A stretch of DNA of 64,000 nucleotides, from the NCBI GenBank assembly GCA_963776225.1, contig CAVZLL010000003.1:1054001-1118000 (forward strand). The letters are read 5' to 3'. The position numbers and the translations under genes were made by a program. Of the stretch, positions 1-8,538 are shown piece by piece. Within the stretch, counting starts at the first letter, position 1. Each line of letters begins with the position of its first letter. Source of the DNA: Bog-756 sp963776225 (lineage in GTDB: Bacteria > Actinomycetota > Acidimicrobiia > Acidimicrobiales > RAAP-2). The notes under the pieces are model-generated. The model had not been told where the DNA came from and did not search any database. It saw only the letters and a list, made by a program, of their open reading frames with translations.

Positions 1-336
1 AGCTCACCCATCCCGGTGACCGTCAAGGGCCTGACCGGGGTGAGCGCAATCGCCGTCGGGGACTTACACGCCTGTGCACGGCTCAGCACCGGGACGGTCA
101 AGTGCTGGGGGCTCAACGACTTCGGTGAGCTGGGCAACGGGACCACCACGAACTCATCGGTCCCCGTGGCCGTCACGGGCTTGACAGGGGCCACCACCGT
201 CGCCGCTGGGGATCACCACACCTGTGCGCGACTTAGCACCGGCACAGTCAAGTGTTGGGGGTGGAACACCGACGGGGAGCTGGGCAACGGGACCACCACC
301 GACTCGTACGTCCCGGTGGCCGTCACAGGGCTGTAG
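1..336 (+). CDS. RCC1-type repeat protein, 3' part only
   Basis: C-terminal part of a protein made of RCC1-like beta-propeller blades. The frame is open through base 1, so the gene begins outside the window; the stop is TAG at 334-336. Two near-identical units of about 50 residues are visible, each with the core GDxHxCARLSTGTVKCWG followed by ELGNGTTT and VPVAVTGL. The second unit ends at the stop codon, so the protein ends on a blade. Bacterial proteins of this type are usually secreted or surface-attached and serve as binding scaffolds. No catalytic residues are visible and no partner can be inferred. The paired cysteines in each blade are typical of the bacterial RCC1 subgroup. The family call is firm; the role is unknown. 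Confidence 0.8.
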   Translation, partial: SSPIPVTVKGLTGVSAIAVGDLHACARLSTGTVKCWGLNDFGELGNGTTTNSSVPVAVTGLTGATTVAAGDHHTCARLSTGTVKCWGWNTDGELGNGTTTDSYVPVAVTGL

Positions 337-476
337 CTGCCAGCCCGGCATTGACTCTGGCTTCGGCATCGTGGGGAGGACTCGCTGCACCGACCCACAT
401 GTGCCGGAGTGTGACACTCTCCCGGCAGCGGGGATGGCCGTGCAGCGTCGGATAGCAGTCGGATGCTCCGCCCATC

Positions 477-869
477 TTAGCCCCGAGGTGCGAAGAACTC
501 GAGTGCGATGTTGTCGGGGTCTCGAAATGACAATGCCGAGTAGGAAGGTGCGTCCACGATGCCACCGTTGGGGATGCCGAGCTCGTTCAGGCGGATTTCC
601 CACACGATTAGCTCATCGCGGTTGGCACAGCCGAAAGCCAGATGATCGAGACCCGGCCGGCGCTCGTTGAACGGCTGAGTGCTGTTCAAATCAGGGAACT
701 GAGTGAGACCGACGATTGTGTCGCTCGTAAGCCAAGCGACACGCTTGAAAGGACCTGTGTCCTCGTCAAGGATCGGGTCCGAGCCGAACAGAGCCTTGTA
801 CCAAGGCACACTCCGTTCGAGGCTCGTAACCGTTAGCGCCACGTGAGTAATAGCAGGGAACTCTGGCAT
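477..869 (-). CDS. VOC / glyoxalase-fold protein
   Basis: A 130-residue single-domain vicinal-oxygen-chelate protein. Two beta-alpha-beta-beta-beta halves can be seen: the N-terminal half starts with THVALTV and the second with LDHLAFGC, and the end ALSFRDPDNIALEFF carries the usual acidic metal ligand. Candidate metal ligands are the His of HVALTV, the His of LDHLAF and the Glu of ALEFF. The family covers glyoxalase I, extradiol dioxygenases and fosfomycin-type resistance enzymes, and the substrate cannot be told from sequence. It stands alone on the minus strand, with no operon partner within 190 bp. The start is the ATG at 867-869. Confidence 0.82.
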   Translation of the reverse strand: MPEFPAITHVALTVTSLERSVPWYKALFGSDPILDEDTGPFKRVAWLTSDTIVGLTQFPDLNSTQPFNERRPGLDHLAFGCANRDELIVWEIRLNELGIPNGGIVDAPSYSALSFRDPDNIALEFFAPRG

Positions 870-1066
870 GTCTTTTCGGCACCTCGTGAAGGCAGCGAAT
901 GCCGCGTCTGTTGGCTGGCAACTCTCTGGGAGTAGAAGCTATCTGGCAGCACAAGCCCCCGCGCTCGTTGAGGCCCCAGTTCCGATCTGGTGCAGCCCCC
1001 GCCCACAATCCGAGAACACAAACATCAGTGATCCGGGCATCGCCGTCTGGGCCTTCCATATCCCGT

Positions 1067-2521
1067 TCAGGCAGCGATCGGCGGTGATTCCTGTGATCGC
1101 GGGGTGTCCTGCGGATCGAGGAATCCCGCAATGCTCAAGGTGCCGAGACCGACCAACGCCACGAGGGCCGTGAGCCACCACCCGCCTGGAGGTGACCATT
1201 TCGCATCAGAGAGAAAGAAGAGTGATCCACGGTTTCCGACCGCGTACGTCTGTGCACTTCCGTAGAGGGCGGCTGCATTGACCATGATGATCAGAGCAAT
1301 ACAGAGCCGCGGCAACGCCGAAGTGTGATCGTCCCATGGTCGTGCGGCGGCTACGGCCAGAAGCCCGAGGGGAGCCACGATGGCTAACGTGTACCGACCA
1401 TAGAATCCGCCTCCCCCTACGACGACCGTCACGGCGAAAGTGATCAGACCTGCCATCGCGCCGATGGCAAGGTACTTCCACCGAGCCAACGGACCCATCG
1501 TGATCAGTGCCGATCCGATGAGAATGACCGCTGCCGCGACCCCCAGGAGCCAAAGCTGTGCAGCGGTATCGACGCCAGGCCCAAAACCAAAGAGGCTGAA
1601 GAACCCCCTGAACCAGCCTTTCACCCCGCGTAACGTCACGTACAAGGTATGGCCGTAAGAGGAGGTTGTCGGTGAAGAACGCACGAAGGCGACACTCCAT
1701 ATTCCGTTCGCAATGGCTGCCGCTGCAACCAGACCGATGGCAATTGGGACTCTTCGGAGCTGCTCCCACCACCACCTCCAGGTTCGTGTCAGGACGGTGA
1801 CGGCCACCAGTTCATAGATTAGGAACAGAGGCCCTAATGCTCTCGCACTGGCCAGCGCGATGCCAGAGATAGTCCAAGCCAGCCATAGCCAAAACGTTGG
1901 TCGTCGTCGTGCAATCTCAAGACTGACGGAGACCAGGCAGATGGACGCAGCGACCTCGATCCCGTTTGTAGCGCCGGAGCTGGCCGCATAGAACGTCAGC
2001 GGTCCGGCGGCGACGAACCACGCTGCCCGCCTCCAAGCCGATGTGTAGGTCACGGCGAATGCGATCAGGAGGAAGAGTGCACAGAGCAGCGCAGAGACGA
2101 CGCGGTCAGCGTAAATCGCATTGGGCACACTTCCTGCCAACAGGGCAGCGACACCCTCCGGCACATAGAGCAGCGGATAGTAGGTCCCGTCATAGCTCTT
2201 TTCCTTCGTCGGTCCCAGCCGGTACGTCGGGCTACACGAAGCAGGAAATGTGGTTTGCCTGGATGCAAAGCATGGTGCGGCGTCGGTCACGGCCAGATTG
2301 GCGGGTAGTGTGAACGAGCGGGTATTGACCGTCGTGATGGTGGGAATTCTCGGAGCGGGGACGGGGGCACCAGTCCATTGACCTTCAGCCGCCGAGACGG
2401 CCCGAATGAGTTGGGCGGCCTCGTCAGGCATTGACATCAATGGCGAACTCAAGATCCACGCTGCCAAGAGTGCGCAGATCCCGACCCCAGCCAGAATTAT
2501 CGATCGAGTTGGCGCAGTCAC
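1067..2521 (-). CDS. DUF2142-family polytopic membrane protein
   Basis: A 484-residue integral membrane protein with about ten hydrophobic segments. After the first membrane span comes SMPDEAAQLIRA, the short acidic motif typical of DUF2142 proteins, followed by an extracytoplasmic loop of about 80 residues with two cysteines (APCFASRQTTFPASC). DUF2142 proteins resemble GT-C glycosyltransferases and often lie in surface-polysaccharide loci; no biochemical role is established. The GTG start at 2519-2521 is supported by a TACTCT box ending 7 bp upstream on the minus strand. Its codon use is less GC-rich than that of genes after 8 kb. No operon partner is seen, and the divergent neighbour encodes a secreted IPT/TIG protein. 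Confidence 0.78.
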   Translation of the reverse strand: MTAPTRSIILAGVGICALLAAWILSSPLMSMPDEAAQLIRAVSAAEGQWTGAPVPAPRIPTITTVNTRSFTLPANLAVTDAAPCFASRQTTFPASCSPTYRLGPTKEKSYDGTYYPLLYVPEGVAALLAGSVPNAIYADRVVSALLCALFLLIAFAVTYTSAWRRAAWFVAAGPLTFYAASSGATNGIEVAASICLVSVSLEIARRRPTFWLWLAWTISGIALASARALGPLFLIYELVAVTVLTRTWRWWWEQLRRVPIAIGLVAAAAIANGIWSVAFVRSSPTTSSYGHTLYVTLRGVKGWFRGFFSLFGFGPGVDTAAQLWLLGVAAAVILIGSALITMGPLARWKYLAIGAMAGLITFAVTVVVGGGGFYGRYTLAIVAPLGLLAVAAARPWDDHTSALPRLCIALIIMVNAAALYGSAQTYAVGNRGSLFFLSDAKWSPPGGWWLTALVALVGLGTLSIAGFLDPQDTPRSQESPPIAA

Positions 2522-2528
2522 CGGGATG

Positions 2529-2534
2529 AGAGTA
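2529..2534 (-). promoter_or_regulatory. -10 box for the DUF2142 gene, leaderless
   Basis: TACTCT on the minus strand, 7 bp before the GTG start. It matches the TANNNT pattern that recurs in front of starts in this window. No convincing -35 element is visible. Confidence 0.5.
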
Positions 2535-2777
2535 GCCCTGCGTGATGATTGAGATCCGACCTACTGCAGACGGTCGTTCGTATGCCCTGAAACGCTGGTC
2601 GGAGGCACCATGGGTAGCCCCTGAGCCGGTGTTATACGGGGACTCTCAGTGGCCACTTTTGCTGAAGCCGACCACCTCCGGTTGGTCAAATTCTGCCAGT
2701 TTCGGGTCTATGCAACGTTTCGATCGTCCCGTACCATCTACGAGTGTTGCCGACGGAATCGCTATGGGAGGACCACC

Positions 2778-4298
2778 ATGCTTCGACGCCTGCTCGCCGT
2801 GTTTCTCATCGTCGGAGGTGTCACCGTCGTCGCCCCGGTGGGTGTCGCCGGAGCGACTAGCCCAAGCCCGATACAGCTGTTGATACCCGGCTCGATTGCT
2901 TACGGGCTCCTCGGGCACGCCTGCACCCCGGTGCAGGAGATTGTCACTGCGGAAGGGTTCGATCCGACAACAGGATACCCATCCGCCAACGTAGAGATGG
3001 CCACGACTTGCAGCGGGAGCGGAAGAGACGGCGGTGGGCACTACACCTACACGGCCTTCTCCGGAGCCGTCTGGGACGATTCCGGGCACCTCGACGCGCT
3101 CCAGACGGTCCCCGCCAATCCGATTGCCGGACCCGCCTTCACCGCGTACGACGCCTACGGGAATGAGGAGTACCAGTCCGGATCGAACACTTATCTCCAG
3201 TGGACTTCCGGCTTCGCTCCCGTGCCGAGGGTGACCGGGTTGTCTGTCACTGCCGGATCGACCGTCGGCGGTGAGACCGAGACCATTGCCGGGACCGGCT
3301 TCACCAACGCCATCACCGTCAAGTTCGGTGAGGTCAGCGTGTCGTTCACGGTAGTGAACGACACCACGATCACCGTGACCACACCGCCAGATGCCGTGAC
3401 GACGAACACGATGGTCGACGTGACGGTTGCCTCGTCGGAAGGGATGAGCGCCACGTCGCCAGCCGACCAGTTCACGTACTCGCTCCCGCAGGTCACCGGG
3501 CTGTCAGTGTCTGTCGGCCCGACATCCGGAGGGACCTCGGTCACCATCACCGGGGTTGGGTTCCTCGGCGCCACAGCGGTCGACTTCGGCTCGATCGCAG
3601 CGGCCGTGTTCACCGTGGTCGATGACACGACGATCACGACCTCGACGCCCATCGATCCGGCATCGGCCACCCAGACCATCGACGTTTCCGTGACCTCGGC
3701 CGCCGGCGCCGGTGCGGCCTCGCCGGCCGACCAATTCACCTTTGTCGTCCGACCCATCATCACGTCGATTAGTCCCACCGCGGGTCCTCTTGCAGGCGGC
3801 ACGCCGGTTACGATCACCGGTTCGGGCTTCTCCGGAGCAACGTCGGTCGACTTCGGCGGGATCCTGGCCTACGGCGTACCCACCAGTGACACGTCGATCA
3901 CGGTCACGGCACCCGCCGGCGAAACGGCTGAGGCCGTCGACCTGACGATCACCACCACCGGTGGGACCAGCGCCAGGTCGCACGCCGACCAGTTCACCTA
4001 CAGCCCGCGGCCCTCACTTGCGGTCTCCCCAGTAAAGGGACTGCCCGGCACTGCCGTTAGGATTACGGGTGCCCATTTCGCCCGGGGGGAAATCGTGAAG
4101 GTTCGGTACTGGACCGGCCTCTCGGCTCCGAACCCGGCAACAGTGAAGATCTGCAGCGGTGCGGCCACATCGACGGGCACGTTCGTGTGCAATGGAACGA
4201 TTCCTGGTCCGACGTATGCCGGGGCTCACACCTTCCACTCCATCGTGGCCACGGGCAGCATGGGCGATGGCGCCAGCAGGTCATTCGACCTGACATGA
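2778..4298 (+). CDS. Secreted protein with tandem IPT/TIG domains
   Basis: A 506-residue exported protein. It starts with a signal peptide (MLRRLLAVFLIVGG..., cleavage near the VAGATS stretch), then an N-terminal region of about 120 residues that I do not recognise, then three IPT/TIG immunoglobulin-like domains. Each begins with a VTGLSV- or ITSISP-like strand, has GGTxVTITGxGF in the middle and ends with PADQFTY or PADQFTF. A C-terminal beta-rich domain of about 95 residues with two cysteines follows. IPT/TIG domains are adhesive or spacer modules, and nothing points to catalysis. ATG 2778 is preferred over upstream in-frame codons because GGGAGG lies 6 bp upstream and a signal peptide follows directly. 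It is a single gene, and its ligand is unknown. Confidence 0.82.
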   Translation: MLRRLLAVFLIVGGVTVVAPVGVAGATSPSPIQLLIPGSIAYGLLGHACTPVQEIVTAEGFDPTTGYPSANVEMATTCSGSGRDGGGHYTYTAFSGAVWDDSGHLDALQTVPANPIAGPAFTAYDAYGNEEYQSGSNTYLQWTSGFAPVPRVTGLSVTAGSTVGGETETIAGTGFTNAITVKFGEVSVSFTVVNDTTITVTTPPDAVTTNTMVDVTVASSEGMSATSPADQFTYSLPQVTGLSVSVGPTSGGTSVTITGVGFLGATAVDFGSIAAAVFTVVDDTTITTSTPIDPASATQTIDVSVTSAAGAGAASPADQFTFVVRPIITSISPTAGPLAGGTPVTITGSGFSGATSVDFGGILAYGVPTSDTSITVTAPAGETAEAVDLTITTTGGTSARSHADQFTYSPRPSLAVSPVKGLPGTAVRITGAHFARGEIVKVRYWTGLSAPNPATVKICSGAATSTGTFVCNGTIPGPTYAGAHTFHSIVATGSMGDGASRSFDLT

Positions 4299-4632
4299 CC
4301 TGGCGATTCGACCGTTGTCGACGGTCCCCAGGAACCAATATGGGCTAGCCACCGGTAGGTCAGTCGCCCGTATTGGGCGCAGGTAGGACGGGGCCGCGGA
4401 CTCGACCCAGAGCCCGGACAGCCGGACGACCCTGGAAGGACATATTTGGACCGGTTAGCCCGGCAGGCACACGTCTCGCGATAACCGCCCGAGCTGGTGG
4501 TTAAGGGATGCTCGCGGCACTTTCGGAGCCATCATTATCGGGCGCCGAGGTCCGCGGTTGAGGTGCAGCTCGTTTCCACTTCGGAGAGACTGGGCTGCTC
4601 CAAAGCGGCAACCAAGGAAAGCAGGCAAACAG
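4299..4632 (+). other. Intergenic region between the IPT/TIG and luciferase-like genes
   Basis: A 334-bp stretch with no credible gene. It holds a short GACCGT/ACGGTC inverted repeat at 4310-4326 just after the IPT/TIG stop, and a stronger stem-loop at 4482-4503 (TAACCGCC / GGTGGTTA, 6-nt loop, one G-U pair). Weak Shine-Dalgarno-like AAGGA and GCAGG occur shortly before the next start. No promoter can be assigned with confidence. Confidence 0.5.
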
Positions 4633-5724
4633 ATGATCGAATTCGGTCTGGTGTACGAGATCTGCCGGCCGGAACCCTTTGACGGCTTCTCGTCGGAGAC
4701 AGAAGCCTATTGGCAGGCGCTTGAACAAATCTGTTTGGCCGACGAACTCGGCTTCGAACATATGTGGGAGGTTGAGCATCACTTCTTGGAGGGTTACTCC
4801 ATCTCCTCGGCACCCGAGGTGTTCCTGTCAGCGGTAGCACAGAACACGGGACGTATCCGTGTTGGCAACGGGGTACGGCTCCTCCCTCCGCCGTTCAATC
4901 ATCCGGCTCGCTCAGCCGAGATGGCGGCAGTCCTCGACATCATGAGCAAGGGTCGCTATGACTTCGGTGTCGGTCGGTCGATCACCGAAGCCGAGCTCGG
5001 TGGGTTCGGCATCGACCCGCAGGACTCACGGCCGATGCTCGATGAGGTACTGCCCGAGATCGTCCGCATGTGGACGGAGAACCCGTATCCGGGGTTCGAG
5101 GGCAAGTACTTCTCAATGCCCGAGCGGCCGATACTGCCCAAGCCTATTCAAGACCCCCACCCGCCGATCTGGATGGCTTGCACTCAACCATCGTCGTTCG
5201 ACCTCGCCGCTGACTATGGAATTGGAGTCCTCGCCTTCGGCGTCGGAGCGCCCGGCGATGTAGTCGACTCCCTGAAGCGCTACAAGAGGCGGATCGCCAA
5301 CCCAGCAAGGCAAGTCGGGAAGGTGGTTACCAACGCGGTGGCCCCAGCCACCCTCATGTTTTGCGCCGACGATGCGCGCAAGGCTCTCGACCTGGGGGCG
5401 GTCGCGGCACTCTGGTACGGGGCTCAGACGGCCAAACTGTTCGCGCCTTGGGCTGGGAAGGAGGTTGCGGGCTATGAGTACTACGGCCAACTCGCGAACG
5501 ATCCTGAATTCGTGGCCCGGTTCCTCAGACCCGTCGAGGACGCACTGAGCGACGAGTATTCGCTGATCGGCACGCCCGACAAGGTGGCAGAAGGAGTCCA
5601 GGCTTACGTCGACATCGGCGCCGACCAGATCATCTGCCTGATCCAAGCCGGCCGTATCCCGCACGAGGAGATCATGGAGAGCCTCCGCCTGTTCGGAGAA
5701 GAGGTCATGCCGAGGTTCCGGTAG
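4633..5724 (+). CDS. LLM-class flavin-dependent oxidoreductase
   Basis: A 363-residue luciferase-like monooxygenase of the TIM-barrel superfamily. Family features are the N-terminal strand MIEFGLVYEI, the WEVEHHFLEG segment, the RIRVGNGVRLLPPPFNHPAR strand and turn, GRYDFGVGRS and PHPPIWMACTQPSSF. These enzymes oxidise organic substrates with reduced FMN or use coenzyme F420; sequence alone does not decide between them. A C-terminal EYSLIGTPDKVAEGVQAYVD helix is typical of the class. ATG 4633 is preferred to an in-frame ATG 75 bp upstream, because the extra 25 residues are basic, low-complexity and not family-like, and GCAGG sits 7 bp before 4633. A universal stress protein gene follows after 145 bp. 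The substrate is unknown. Confidence 0.87.
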   Translation: MIEFGLVYEICRPEPFDGFSSETEAYWQALEQICLADELGFEHMWEVEHHFLEGYSISSAPEVFLSAVAQNTGRIRVGNGVRLLPPPFNHPARSAEMAAVLDIMSKGRYDFGVGRSITEAELGGFGIDPQDSRPMLDEVLPEIVRMWTENPYPGFEGKYFSMPERPILPKPIQDPHPPIWMACTQPSSFDLAADYGIGVLAFGVGAPGDVVDSLKRYKRRIANPARQVGKVVTNAVAPATLMFCADDARKALDLGAVAALWYGAQTAKLFAPWAGKEVAGYEYYGQLANDPEFVARFLRPVEDALSDEYSLIGTPDKVAEGVQAYVDIGADQIICLIQAGRIPHEEIMESLRLFGEEVMPRFR

Positions 5725-5869
5725 CGCTGAGGCCTGACCGTCACCCACCCGGTTCGGTGGCTCCCCCAGCACCGGGCCGAAAGTGGACCTCCGATGGCGG
5801 GGACCTAAGGCCCTAGCGGGAGGCCTGGTGAGAGCCAATCATTGGCGGAGTAGGTTCAGGGAGGTCGAG

Positions 5870-6307
5870 ATGACGAAGGCATCCGGGCAGACTCAGCTAG
5901 GAACGGTAGTGGTCGGGATCGACGGCTCCGAGTGCTCGACAGCGGCCCTGGAGTGGGCTGCCTCCTACGCCCAGGCTCTTGGGGCGACGGTGCGCGCTCT
6001 GGCGGTGTGGCGCAACCCATCTAGCATTGAATTCGACGTGGGAGGCGGGGTCTGGGACCGTTCGGGCGCGTGCAGAAAGACGGCAGAGGGCCAGATCGCG
6101 TCGGTGGCCACCCGCCACCCAGGTCTGGAGATCGATCTGGAGGTCGTCTGTGGCAGCGCGGCGCAGGTTCTCGTCGATGCCTCCGAGAACGCAGCGTTGC
6201 TGGTGGTCGGAACCAGGGGTCATGGCGGCTTCGCGGATCTCATCCTCGGTTCGACGAGCACTCACTGCGTCCACGCTGCCCACTGTCCCGTCGTGGTGTA
6301 CCGATGA
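5870..6307 (+). CDS. Universal stress protein (UspA family)
   Basis: A 145-residue single-domain UspA protein. The first strand VVVGIDGSECSTAALEWA and the C-terminal nucleotide-binding loop GTRGHGGFADLILGSTS (G-2x-G-9x-G-S/T type) are both present, so it probably binds ATP. Such proteins are induced by starvation, oxygen limitation or oxidative stress and act as cytosolic regulators. ATG 5870 is chosen because AGGGAGG lies 5 bp upstream; a longer in-frame version would add 29 basic residues without family similarity. It follows the luciferase-like oxidoreductase on the same strand after 145 bp, so a shared stress role is possible but not shown. Confidence 0.9.
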   Translation: MTKASGQTQLGTVVVGIDGSECSTAALEWAASYAQALGATVRALAVWRNPSSIEFDVGGGVWDRSGACRKTAEGQIASVATRHPGLEIDLEVVCGSAAQVLVDASENAALLVVGTRGHGGFADLILGSTSTHCVHAAHCPVVVYR

Positions 6308-6485
6308 CACTGCATTTGAGGGTGGCCCAAGACAATTCCGCCGCAGCCTCGACACCCTGTATGTCAAGCCACTGCGGCCAAGGGTACCCCCGAGGATTCG
6401 TTCTGGACGCATGCAACCTTCGCAAACACGCTGTCGGCCGACGTACCTGCAGCCTGCCCAATTTCACAAGAGCCGGCGACTCGGG

Positions 6486-8333
6486 TCAGAGTCCGTGTCC
6501 GAGCGGACGCACACCCGCACGTTCGGTGATCCGGACGCCGAGCAGGGTCACGCCCGGGAGGAGCTCCCAGACCCGGTAGCCACCGATCGGCAATGGCGTG
6601 CTGACCGGCAGCGCATAGCCCTCTGCCACCAGTGACGACAGCCCGGGGAGCGTCGGAGAGGCCACCAGGATCACCGAACCGGAGGGTCCGACCTCGACCG
6701 AAGTGCCGCTGGCGTAGTACAGGGCGCCGTGCTGTTGGTTGTAGAGCAGCCCTCCCGGCGTGATCAGCGCGATCCGGTCGTCGGGCAATTCCCAACCGGC
6801 ATTGCGGTAGATGGAGGCGCCACCGTCGGGCGTGTCGAGGACGATGACGTCCCGGGCGGAGCGGACCGTTGGTCCGAGAGCGGCGAATGCGACATCGATC
6901 GCGTCGGCGGCACGTAGGGCGTCACGGGTGTCGGGGTAAGGAGCCTGGTAGCGGGCCTGGTCGAGCCACAGGCCGCCCGAAGCGCTCGATGTCACCACCT
7001 TTCCGGGAAGCACGCCCTGCCCGGAAAGGAACCGTTGGGTGCCGAGCCCGGCGACCGCCAGCACGGCCACCGTGGCCGCGACGGTCCATGCCGTTGTCGC
7101 CCGACCGCTGGGACCCTGCCCTCGGATCAGCCTCCCCGGCACGAGGAGCAGTGCGATGACCGCAGCCGGGAGGTAGGCCAGCAGATAGCCGCCTTTGGCG
7201 AACTGGACCAGGGCCACGAGAGCGACCGCGGGGACCAGGGCGGCGGAGAGCACCGCGGCCCGTGACTGGTACCACGGACGCGACCAGGTTCCGTCGGGAG
7301 CGGGCTCGTCGGACGGCGGTGCGGGTTGGGTGGAGGAGGTGTTCCGACCTGCGAGAGTTCGTGCGAGCGACCGGGCGCCCAGGGCGCCGGCCGAGAGCAG
7401 CGCCACGGCCGCAAGCGGCGCGAGCGCGACGACCGTGAAGGCTGCGAACGTCCCGAGGTTGGTCGTTCCTCCCGGCGCGTGGTCGAGGACGGACGTGGCC
7501 TCCGCGGCCCCCTGGGCTTCGAGCCGGGTCGCGTGCAGCCACGCAGCGGCCCCGCCGGGTTGGGAAAGGATCATCGGCACGAACCACACGGCGACCGCGG
7601 CGATCCCGGCGCCAACAGTGACCAGGAGGTCGCGCCAACGGCGGACCGACCCGACCACCGCGAGCAGCGCGAGGAGTGCGAAGGACTGGATGATCGACTG
7701 CCGGAAGCCTGCGAGCAGGCCGAGGACGACAACCGCCGCGACCCCGTGCCGACTGCCTGGTCGTGCCCGCCAAGCGAGGACCAACAGGGCGGCACAGGCG
7801 AGGAGGTCGAAGGAGTAGGTGGCGACGATCGACCCGCTGAACCATGCGAACGGAGAGGTCGCGACCACCAGACCGGCGGCAAGACCGACCCACCGTCCCC
7901 CCAGGTCCCGGCCGGCCACCACGGTCAGCCCCGCCCCCGCAGCCGAGGCCAGGGCGGCCAGCAGTACCAGCGAGCGGATGACACCGGGCCCAGTGGCCTG
8001 GTGGACCAGACGTCCGACCGTCACGTAGAGCCAGTACCCGGGCGGCTGCGGGAGCCCGTGGGTGACATCGAAGTGACCGACGGCAGCGGCGTACTGGGCC
8101 GAGTCCCAGTCGGTCGGGCCCTGTGCCGCCGTGAGCAGCCGCGCGGCCAGGGTGGCCGCTCCCACCAGCCACGGGGCGAGACGGTCGACGGTCGGCCAGA
8201 AGCGGCGGGCCTGGTGGGTCGGCGAATGGCGCCCTCTCATGGTGGCCTGGCGGGGCGCAGGAGACTCAGGCCCGGCGGACCCGGGGATGACGGTGCTCCC
8301 GGCCAGGGACGAGGCGGACCGGCCGGAGACCAT
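6486..8333 (-). CDS. GT-C-like polytopic membrane protein, putative glycosyltransferase
   Basis: A 615-residue membrane protein with about ten hydrophobic segments. Its first extracytoplasmic loop reads TDWDSAQYAAAVGHFDVTHG followed by PQPPGYWLYV. An acidic pair before an HPP/QPPGY motif is characteristic of the lipid-phospho-sugar-using GT-C enzymes (PMT, ArnT and DUF2723-like groups). A proline- and serine-rich cytoplasmic loop (about residues 325-350) interrupts the membrane domain, and the last ~150 residues form a soluble, probably extracytoplasmic domain. The inferred role is transfer of a sugar from a polyprenyl donor to an envelope acceptor; donor and acceptor are unknown. The ATG start at 8331-8333 lies 5 bp after a TACCCT box on the minus strand. 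It is divergent from the repeat-protein pair. Confidence 0.7.
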   Translation of the reverse strand: MVSGRSASSLAGSTVIPGSAGPESPAPRQATMRGRHSPTHQARRFWPTVDRLAPWLVGAATLAARLLTAAQGPTDWDSAQYAAAVGHFDVTHGLPQPPGYWLYVTVGRLVHQATGPGVIRSLVLLAALASAAGAGLTVVAGRDLGGRWVGLAAGLVVATSPFAWFSGSIVATYSFDLLACAALLVLAWRARPGSRHGVAAVVVLGLLAGFRQSIIQSFALLALLAVVGSVRRWRDLLVTVGAGIAAVAVWFVPMILSQPGGAAAWLHATRLEAQGAAEATSVLDHAPGGTTNLGTFAAFTVVALAPLAAVALLSAGALGARSLARTLAGRNTSSTQPAPPSDEPAPDGTWSRPWYQSRAAVLSAALVPAVALVALVQFAKGGYLLAYLPAAVIALLLVPGRLIRGQGPSGRATTAWTVAATVAVLAVAGLGTQRFLSGQGVLPGKVVTSSASGGLWLDQARYQAPYPDTRDALRAADAIDVAFAALGPTVRSARDVIVLDTPDGGASIYRNAGWELPDDRIALITPGGLLYNQQHGALYYASGTSVEVGPSGSVILVASPTLPGLSSLVAEGYALPVSTPLPIGGYRVWELLPGVTLLGVRITERAGVRPLGHGL

Positions 8334-8338
8334 GGCTC

Positions 8339-8344
8339 AGGGTA
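8339..8344 (-). promoter_or_regulatory. -10 box for the GT-C-like gene, leaderless
   Basis: TACCCT on the minus strand, 5 bp before the ATG. It fits the TANNNT-start pattern of this window. No clear -35 hexamer is present. Confidence 0.45.
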
Positions 8345-8538
8345 CCGAGCCGGCGCCCGCCGCCCGGGAATGCCCGGCAGATCCGGATCGCCGGCAGGGG
8401 ACCCGTCAGGTCGGCCCGCGCCGGTGATCGGCGGTTCAGTTCCACGGCGCGGGAGCCGATACTCCTGCGACGCAGACCCCGCGACGCGCGCAACCACCGG
8501 ACGCCCACCGGCGGGCCGGGGAAAGCCGGAGGATGACA

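Noticed and set aside
2649..2777. Upstream extension of the IPT/TIG protein
   Set aside because: It would bury the signal peptide behind 43 Arg/Cys-rich residues, and a good GGGAGG site marks ATG 2778.
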